Shown one piece after another: positions 7,493 to 11,163 of a DNA stretch of 11,163 bases. Both the position numbers and the translations under genes were made by a program. The notes under the pieces were generated by a model that worked only from the letters and a program-made list of their open reading frames with translations, was not told the DNA's origin and did not search any database. The stretch spans positions 1 to 11,163 of the forward strand of contig JBMFWH010000044.1 of the NCBI GenBank assembly GCA_049965455.1, written 5' to 3'. Within the stretch, counting starts at the first letter, position 1, and every line of letters starts with the position of its first letter. Source of the DNA: JAVRLB01 sp049965455. GTDB lineage: Archaea > Thermoplasmatota > Thermoplasmata > Thermoplasmatales > ARK-15.

Positions 7493-8122
7493 ATGATTAT
7501 TGCTGGATTAGATGAAGCTGGAAGAGGCCCTGTAATCGGCCCTTTGATAGTAGCAGGGCTTTCTTGTGAACCGGATAAGTTAAAAGATATAAAAGTTAGA
7601 GATTCTAAGACTTTGCTTCCAAGAGCTCGAACAATATTATTTGAGAAATTAGAGAATGTAGCAGATCAAATCATAATAAAAAAGATAGAAGCATATGAGA
7701 TCGATAATTTAAGAAAGAGTATGACTCTTAACGCAATAGAATTAAATGCATTTGCAGAAATCATTAATCAGATGCATTGTAAAAAGGTTTACGTAGATGC
7801 TGTAGACGTTAATGATTTGAGATTTGGGAACAATCTTATGAATCTTACCAACAACAAATATGAGATTATATCTGAGCACAAAGCAGACAGTACTTATCCG
7901 ATCGTATCAGCAGCGTCTATAATTGCCAAGGTTACAAGAGATCGAGAGATCGAAAAATTGAAAAAGATCATTGGTGATTTTGGCTCAGGATACCCTTCAG
8001 ATCCTAAAACAATCACGTTTTTAAAAAATTACTTTAAAGACCATGGATCATATCCAGAACATGTTAGGATGTCTTGGAAAAGCATTACTAATTTAAATAC
8101 TCTGGATCTATATGGATTGTGA
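7493..8122 (+). CDS. rnhB: Ribonuclease HII
   Basis: This enzyme cuts the RNA strand of RNA-DNA hybrids, including single ribonucleotides in DNA and RNA primers of Okazaki fragments. The 209 residues show the archaeal RNase HII pattern: GLDEAGRGPVIGPLIVAG (5-22) with catalytic D7 and E8, RDSKTL (36-41), VYVDAVDVN (99-107) with D102, and HKADSTYPIVSAASIIAKV (129-147) with D132, completing the DEDD set. GSGYPSDP (164-171) and YPEHVRMSWK (187-196) form the C-terminal substrate-contacting region. The start lacks a clear ribosome binding site and lies 3 bp after the preceding stop, so it probably relies on coupling. The gene diverges from polymerase D. Confidence 0.96.
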   Translation: MIIAGLDEAGRGPVIGPLIVAGLSCEPDKLKDIKVRDSKTLLPRARTILFEKLENVADQIIIKKIEAYEIDNLRKSMTLNAIELNAFAEIINQMHCKKVYVDAVDVNDLRFGNNLMNLTNNKYEIISEHKADSTYPIVSAASIIAKVTRDREIEKLKKIIGDFGSGYPSDPKTITFLKNYFKDHGSYPEHVRMSWKSITNLNTLDLYGL

Positions 8123-8126
8123 TAAG

Positions 8127-8459
8127 ATGAAAGAAGTTTTAGATAAATTAGCCAATAGATTCAATGAACGTGCCGAGAAAAATGATAAACTGAAAAGGAG
8201 CATTGCTGGATTAGAAAGAAGTGTCCAGATTGAGTTTACAGATAACGGTTCCTATTATCTTTACCTAAAAAACATGCATTTGTCTGAGGTACGCGAAGGC
8301 ACCATTGAGAACCCTGATATCCGAGTTCAAATTACCACTGAAAATTTTAATATGATATTGAATAAGGAATTAGATGCACTTTCTGCATATATCACAAAAA
8401 AACTAGTAGTAAAGGCATCTTTAAGCGATAAGCTTTTGCTGACGGATCTTTTGAAATGA
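8127..8459 (+). CDS. SCP2 sterol-carrier-like domain protein
   Basis: The 110-residue protein matches the SCP2 lipid-binding fold pattern: SVQIEFTDNGSYYLYLKNMH (32-51), EVREGTIENPDIRVQITTEN (54-73), then LNKELDALSAYITKKLVVKA (78-97), which corresponds to the family motif G-x-L-x-P-x-x-A-y-x-x-G-K-l-k-v-k-G. SCP2 domains bind hydrophobic ligands in a pocket; in archaea the ligand and role are unknown. Here the usual glycines of the GKLKVKG segment are replaced (TKKLVVKA). The ATG at 8127 follows the rnhB stop by 4 bp; the in-frame ATG at 8112 would overlap rnhB by 11 bp and cannot be excluded. Its TGA overlaps the ATG of the next gene. Confidence 0.7.
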   Translation: MKEVLDKLANRFNERAEKNDKLKRSIAGLERSVQIEFTDNGSYYLYLKNMHLSEVREGTIENPDIRVQITTENFNMILNKELDALSAYITKKLVVKASLSDKLLLTDLLK

Positions 8460-8632
8460 CAAGATTAAAAATATGCCCGAAATGTGGATCCACAAATATC
8501 TATTATGAGGGAGGAATGATGATGGGAGAGATATATAAATGTAATGACTGTGGCTATATCGGGTCCTTAATTTTGGAAATAGACGAGAAAGACTATGAAG
8601 AGTTTGTAAAGGCACTCAAAAACAAGCAATAA
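8456..8632 (+). CDS. Small zinc-ribbon protein
   Basis: This 58-residue frame starts with an ATG that overlaps the preceding stop (ATGA), the usual sign of translational coupling. Two Cys-x2-Cys knuckles, ICPKCGS (C7, C10) and KCNDCGY (C29, C32), form a classic zinc ribbon with an 18-residue spacer. The tail (ILEIDEKDYEEFVKALKNKQ) is a charged helix. A GGGAGG ribosome-site-like sequence precedes internal ATGs near residue 21, but starting there would remove half of the zinc site. Small archaeal zinc ribbons often bind nucleic acids or proteins; no specific function can be assigned. It is the last gene of the cluster. Confidence 0.8.
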   Translation: MTRLKICPKCGSTNIYYEGGMMMGEIYKCNDCGYIGSLILEIDEKDYEEFVKALKNKQ

Positions 8633-8685
8633 AATAACGCCATTTCTGATGCAATAATAATTGATAAATAAGATATTTGCAAAGT

Positions 8686-8717
8686 GATCTTTTTACATAA
8701 ACCATTACAGAAAGATC
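8686..8717 (+). repeat. Inverted repeat downstream of the rnhB cluster
   Basis: GATCTTT (8686-8692) and AAAGATC (8711-8717) are exact reverse complements around an 18-nt loop. It could fold in the 3' end of the rnhB-cluster mRNA, but the loop is long and the pairing modest. Confidence 0.3.
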
Positions 8718-8755
8718 CCCTTACAGATGTTAAATTCTTATATTGATTGTAAATA

Positions 8756-8806
8756 AAGCTCTAAATACAGAGTTTAGATTTTGATATTATCTGTTTTTGT
8801 TATTCT
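8756..8806 (+). terminator. Possible terminator of the rnhB cluster
   Basis: AAGCTCT (8756-8762) pairs with AGAGTTT (8769-8775) around a 6-nt loop, with one G-T pair. T-rich sequence follows (TTAGATTTTGATATTATCTG then TTTTTGTTATTCTT). Oligo-T tracts are the main archaeal termination signal, so this is a reasonable end for the four-gene cluster. A small RNA in 8633-8830 is an alternative, but no supporting promoter stands out. Confidence 0.3.
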
Positions 8807-8830
8807 TATTACCTATCCTGAATCTTTTTA

Positions 8831-8852
8831 TTGTCTGATATAAGTCAGATAT
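8831..8852 (+). promoter_or_regulatory. Upstream pair of degenerate operator copies
   Basis: Two adjoining 11-mers, TTGTCTGATAT (8831-8841) and AAGTCAGATAT (8842-8852), match the palindrome TTGTCAGACAA at about 8 of 11 (counting A or T at the centre) and 7 of 11 positions. Their centres are exactly 11 bp apart, about one helical turn, as expected for side-by-side RHH dimers. They lie just upstream of the TATA box of the membrane-protein gene. Confidence 0.45.
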
Positions 8853-8866
8853 TGATAAAGAAAAAG

Positions 8867-8874
8867 TTTATATA
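8867..8874 (+). promoter_or_regulatory. TATA box of the membrane-protein gene
   Basis: TTTATATA is a perfect match to the archaeal box A consensus. Archaeal spacing predicts transcription start at about 8896, at the first base of the TTGTCAGACAA palindrome, giving a leader of about 26 nt. Confidence 0.65.
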
Positions 8875-8895
8875 ATAGTATTATATATTGTATTA

Positions 8896-8906
8896 TTGTC
8901 AGACAA
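8896..8906 (+). promoter_or_regulatory. Palindromic operator TTGTCAGACAA, copy 1
   Basis: This perfect 5-1-5 palindrome covers the predicted transcription start of the membrane-protein gene, where a bound protein would block RNA polymerase. It is identical to the copy at 10926-10936 in front of the RHH-ftsZ operon. An adjoining copy with an intact GACAA half-site follows at 8907-8917, again at 11-bp centre spacing. The tandem RHH protein encoded at 10542-10904 is the obvious candidate ligand, but this is inference. Confidence 0.6.
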
Positions 8907-8921
8907 AAATAAGACAAAAAG

Positions 8922-9521
8922 ATGATGAAAATGATCGATATTAAAAAACCTTATGGCATTTTAAAAGGCATGTTCTACGCGGTAATAATATACGCTTTAT
9001 TATGGTGGATACCTGTTTTTGGGCCTATGATTTCTGGCTATGTCGCGGGAAGAAAATCAGGAAGTCCTGTAAAAGGGTTATTTGCAGTATTGGTTCCAGC
9101 CTCTCTAGTGATTATATTTATTTACGTGTTGTCTACATACCAGATAGTTTATACCCTACACGCAGAATATTTAAAAAATGTATTCATGTTCGTATACGTT
9201 CCATTAAATGCATTAAGCAATTACTTATCTAACTTTAATAGCTTTTTACATTATATCCCACCAAATTTATTAGTACTGGCAATATTTGCATATATTGGAG
9301 GCATAATGAGCCTGCATATACAGAATGAAGGCGCTAACACTGAAAACAAAAAGATAAAAGAGTGGCAGAAGCATCCTGAGCCAATTGACAATAATCTGGT
9401 TGAAGAAACTATCGAAAAACCGAAGATCCATCCACTCATTAAAAAAGCTGTTAAGCAAAAGCATAACGAGTTTAAGAAAAGAAAGAATGATGAAGATATC
9501 GGTGGTTTTGATACCCTATAA
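8922..9521 (+). CDS. Multi-pass membrane protein with charged cytoplasmic tail
   Basis: I do not recognise a named family with certainty; the segment IPVFGPMISGYVAGRKSG (30-47) recalls small four-helix archaeal membrane proteins of the DUF5518 kind. Hydrophobic segments lie at about 13-28, 31-43 (short), 52-72 and 112-132. The basic loop RKSGSPVKG (44-52) suggests that this loop, the N-terminus and the C-terminus face the cytoplasm. Residues 133-199 form a highly charged, probably disordered tail ending in NDEDIGGFDTL. ATGs at 8922, 8925 and 8931 are all possible and none has a clear ribosome binding site; the longest is used. The gene converges on ftsZ with 11 bp between stops and shares its operator. 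A role in cell division is inferred only from this context. Confidence 0.8.
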   Translation: MMKMIDIKKPYGILKGMFYAVIIYALLWWIPVFGPMISGYVAGRKSGSPVKGLFAVLVPASLVIIFIYVLSTYQIVYTLHAEYLKNVFMFVYVPLNALSNYLSNFNSFLHYIPPNLLVLAIFAYIGGIMSLHIQNEGANTENKKIKEWQKHPEPIDNNLVEETIEKPKIHPLIKKAVKQKHNEFKKRKNDEDIGGFDTL

Positions 9522-9522
9522 C

Positions 9523-9534
9523 TTTTATTTTTTT
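9523..9534 (+). terminator. Oligo-T terminator of the membrane-protein gene
   Basis: TTTTATTTTTTT directly follows the plus-strand stop codon and runs into the last bases of the convergent ftsZ gene. Runs of this kind end archaeal transcription without a hairpin. No obvious stem-loop accompanies it. Confidence 0.5.
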
Positions 9535-10552
9535 AAAATAAGATATCGCTTAATGTGTCATCATTTTTTGCTTCTAAGAATGGTAATTGTATATTTGTTA
9601 AAATGCATAATAGTTTGATCTTATTCTTCAATGCCGGATCAATGTTAGTGCCCCAGATTATGCTTTCTCTTTTGTTCATCTTTGATCCTATGGAATCAAT
9701 AATTGACATAACTTCACTGAGCGTTAGCTCTTCTCCGGAGTTTATATAAATTAAAGCATCAGAAGACCTGCTATAATCTAATTCTATTAACGGATGATTT
9801 AAAGTATCGTCTACCAGATCTTTGAGGTTATTAATCTCTCCTTCGCTGAATAAAATAGTAGATAACTTACCGCTCGAGAATATCTTTTTAATTTCAGAAA
9901 AGTTAATATTTATTCCATTGTGCTGTACCAGCATATTATAAAATGCTAGTATTATCTCACTTATGAGCTGATCCATTACAAAAAAAGCTTTGTCCAGTGG
10001 GAAATTAGGAAGGAGTTGCATAAGCTTGTCATTTTCAAGCATTATGATGGTCTGTGAAAAGTTTATAAGTGTTGCGACGCCCTGCTTAGCCTTTGTAACC
10101 CTGGCGCGTTCTATGGAGAATGGGATCGAAACAATACTAACAACCAATGCGCCTGACTTTTTTGCCAGGTCTGCAATTAAAGGTGTAGCACCGGTTCCTG
10201 TCCCACCGCCAAAACCGGCAATAATAAATACAATATCAAAATCATTAAATAAGGTCTTTAAAGAATCCATGGCAGCTATTATAGCCCTTTCCCCCAATTC
10301 AATGTCTCCTCCAGTTCCCCACCCATGCAAAAGGCTACTTGACAAATGCACTTTTTTATCGGCATTTATAGTGCTTAGATGAACAGGATCTGTGTTTATA
10401 GCTATTGTGTATATATCTTTTAGTCCAAATCTGCTTATTCTGTTAATCGTATTAGAACCCGCTCCACCCACACCAACTGCACAGATTCTGAAACGCTCCT
10501 TAATTTTTATTGTGTTATCGTCAAATTTGCTTTTGTAATATTCAAGATTCAT
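9533..10552 (-). CDS. ftsZ2: FtsZ2-type cell division GTPase
   Basis: FtsZ is a tubulin-like GTPase that polymerises at midcell. Positions here are numbered from the GTG at 10564. Visible motifs are GVGGAGSNT (31-39), AINTD (55-59), the tubulin signature GGGTGTGATP (119-128), PFSIERARVTKAK (148-160) and LPNFPLDKAFFVMDQL (185-200). DTLNHPLIELDYS (253-265) and IIWGTNIDP (302-310) resemble archaeal FtsZ2 more than FtsZ1. The catalytic T7 loop, normally N-x-D-x-x-D, reads N219-I-N-F-S-E224, so one aspartate is Asn and the other Glu; GTP hydrolysis may be altered. The tail ends in DDTLSDILF. The ATG at 10552, with GGTG 9 bases upstream, is preferred over the GTG at 10564. It overlaps the RHH gene by 11 bp. 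Confidence 0.92.
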   Translation of the reverse strand: MNLEYYKSKFDDNTIKIKERFRICAVGVGGAGSNTINRISRFGLKDIYTIAINTDPVHLSTINADKKVHLSSSLLHGWGTGGDIELGERAIIAAMDSLKTLFNDFDIVFIIAGFGGGTGTGATPLIADLAKKSGALVVSIVSIPFSIERARVTKAKQGVATLINFSQTIIMLENDKLMQLLPNFPLDKAFFVMDQLISEIILAFYNMLVQHNGININFSEIKKIFSSGKLSTILFSEGEINNLKDLVDDTLNHPLIELDYSRSSDALIYINSGEELTLSEVMSIIDSIGSKMNKRESIIWGTNIDPALKNKIKLLCILTNIQLPFLEAKNDDTLSDILF

Positions 10553-10904
10553 TACCTTCTGCACCTTTGAAAAATTCTTTATCTAACCTGGCGCGGGCCA
10601 GTTCCCTAAACTTGCGGTTTAAATACTCCCTTATAGCAGTTCTTATCTCTTCCTCTTTAGAAACCGCATCTCCCGCTTCGACAAGTTGTGATAGCTGTTC
10701 CATTGTATTTTTTGGGATATCTACAGTTACTTTGCCTATATTCTGGGGAGGAAATTTGTTAGATATAAATTCCAAAATCGCAGAACGAATGACATCTGAA
10801 ATATTTCTATACGAACCGTTTTTTATAAGTTCGTCTAATTTTTCATAGGCTTCTCCAGAAATTCTTATAGTAATCCTAACAGATTCTTTATCTAGATCAG
10901 ACAT
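10542..10904 (-). CDS. Tandem ribbon-helix-helix regulator, CdrS-like
   Basis: The 120-residue protein has two successive RHH units. The first has strand VRITIRIS (9-16), helix 17-29 and helix ISDVIRSAILEFI (35-47). The second has strand KVTVDIP (58-64), helix 65-78 and helix EEEIRTAIREYLNRKFREL (84-102). RHH proteins bind DNA as dimers with paired strands in the major groove, so one chain could act as a built-in dimer. DNA-facing residues would be R10, T12, R14 in unit 1 but K58, T60, D62 in unit 2, an unusual acidic change. The ATG at 10904 has AGGTG 6 bases upstream and is preferred over the GTG at 10913. Overlap with ftsZ places it in the position of haloarchaeal cdrS, an RHH regulator of ftsZ2. 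It is likely autoregulated through the palindrome at 10926-10936. Confidence 0.88.
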   Translation of the reverse strand: MSDLDKESVRITIRISGEAYEKLDELIKNGSYRNISDVIRSAILEFISNKFPPQNIGKVTVDIPKNTMEQLSQLVEAGDAVSKEEEIRTAIREYLNRKFRELARARLDKEFFKGAEGNES

Positions 10905-10910
10905 AGTATA

Positions 10911-10915
10911 CACCT
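10911..10915 (-). promoter_or_regulatory. Ribosome binding site of the RHH gene
   Basis: On the minus strand AGGTG lies 6 bases before the ATG at 10904. This spacing decides for that ATG rather than the GTG at 10913, which overlaps the site itself. The mRNA from the predicted start would have a leader of about 32 nt. Confidence 0.55.
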
Positions 10916-10925
10916 TTATCCTTAA

Positions 10926-10936
10926 TTGTCAGACAA
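10926..10936 (-). promoter_or_regulatory. Palindromic operator TTGTCAGACAA, copy 2
   Basis: This copy is identical to that at 8896-8906 and covers the predicted transcription start of the RHH-ftsZ operon. A partial copy (TCAGACA core, 10894-10904, 7 of 11) lies at the RHH start codon with its centre 32 bp away, close to three helical turns. The layout fits autorepression by the RHH protein. Confidence 0.6.
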
Positions 10937-10959
10937 ATATACATAACTTTTAATACTAT

Positions 10960-10967
10960 ATATATTT
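10960..10967 (-). promoter_or_regulatory. TATA box of the RHH-ftsZ operon
   Basis: The minus strand reads AAATATATAG around these positions. Archaeal spacing predicts transcription start near 10936, the first base of the palindrome on this strand. The neighbourhood is AT-rich, so the exact register is uncertain by a few bases. Confidence 0.5.
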
Positions 10968-11087
10968 TTCTAAATTATTAAGATATTTTGTTATATTTTA
11001 AATCAAATTTTTAAATGCTTAAAAAAAATAGAATAGAATTTTCTAAATTTTCCTTTGAAAAATTTTGCATAATTGTTAATATGAAGT

Positions 11088-11163
11088 GTCAACTACTCCT
11101 CGCTAAAGCTTCGGAGCTTGTTGCTGGGCTCCCCATCCACCCATGAGTGGAGTTTTATTGAAC
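11088..11163 (-). mobile_element. Right end of an IS200/IS605-like element, cut by the window edge
   Basis: Read on the minus strand, the last bases run through an AAGCT/AGCTT hairpin (11105-11118) and GCGAGGAGTAGTTGAC, which resembles the conserved right end of archaeal IS605-type elements, where the tnpB 3' end, guide-RNA scaffold and element terminus overlap. Most of the element lies beyond the right edge. The outer boundary near 11088 is an estimate. Confidence 0.45.
11093..11161 (-). CDS. TnpB C-terminal tail (partial)
   Basis: The frame enters from the right edge and ends at TAG 11095-11093. The 22 visible residues, HSWVDGEPSNKLRSFSEE at the end, look like the variable tail of an IS605-type TnpB and end exactly at the element terminus, as is usual. 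It is too short for a firm call; the assignment depends on the terminal DNA motif. Confidence 0.4.
   Translation of the reverse strand, partial: SIKLHSWVDGEPSNKLRSFSEE

Noticed and set aside
8504..8520. GGGAGG followed by ATGATGATG as the true start of the zinc-ribbon gene
   Set aside because: Starting there would remove C7 and C10 and destroy the four-Cys ribbon; the coupled ATGA start keeps it.
8633..8830. CRISPR array or structured RNA in the gap after the zinc-ribbon gene
   Set aside because: There are only two modest inverted repeats and no regularly spaced direct repeats.
9990..10382. 130-residue plus-strand reading frame
   Set aside because: It is the antisense shadow of the FtsZ GTP-binding region (PVPVPPPKPA mirrors the GGGTGTG stretch).

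Overview
This AT-rich window looks like chromosomal DNA of a euryarchaeon, most likely of the Thermoplasmata (Thermoplasmatales-like). The evidence is a replicative DNA polymerase D large subunit (DP2), an archaeal GPN-loop GTPase, archaeal-type RNase HII, a short archaeal adenosylhomocysteinase, an FtsZ2-type tubulin next to a ribbon-helix-helix (RHH) gene, TATA-box promoters, several apparently leaderless starts, and a tRNA-Ser without an encoded CCA. The lineage is inferred from gene content, not from a phylogeny.

Layout, left to right. (1) 1-440: decayed N-terminal part of an IS200/IS605-type TnpB gene. (2) 537-621: tRNA-Ser(CGA). (3) 814-2724, plus strand: adenosylhomocysteinase and a calcineurin-like phosphoesterase. 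(4) 2721-6793, minus strand: polD large subunit followed, with an ATGA overlap, by a GPN-loop GTPase. (5) 7130-8632, plus strand: a tight four-gene cluster of an acidic unknown protein, RNase HII, an SCP2-like protein and a 58-residue zinc-ribbon protein. It is divergent from polD, so polymerase and RNA-primer-removal genes face away from one shared intergenic region. (6) 8922-9521, plus strand: a membrane protein with a charged cytoplasmic tail. (7) 9533-10904, minus strand: an operon of a tandem RHH regulator (CdrS-like) and an FtsZ2-type protein. (8) 11088-11163: the right end and last TnpB codons of another IS605-like element that enters from the right edge.

The most interesting signal is regulatory. 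The same perfect 11-bp palindrome, TTGTCAGACAA, lies at the predicted transcription start of both the RHH-ftsZ operon (10926-10936) and the convergent membrane-protein gene (8896-8906). Each copy is about 26 bp downstream of a good TATA box. Degenerate copies flank both, some at exact 11-bp steps. The simplest reading is a small cell-division regulon: the tandem RHH protein represses its own operon and a membrane protein that may be an FtsZ partner. Linkage of an RHH gene (cdrS) to ftsZ2 is known from haloarchaea; the shared operator and the membrane-protein link are read here from sequence and are inference.
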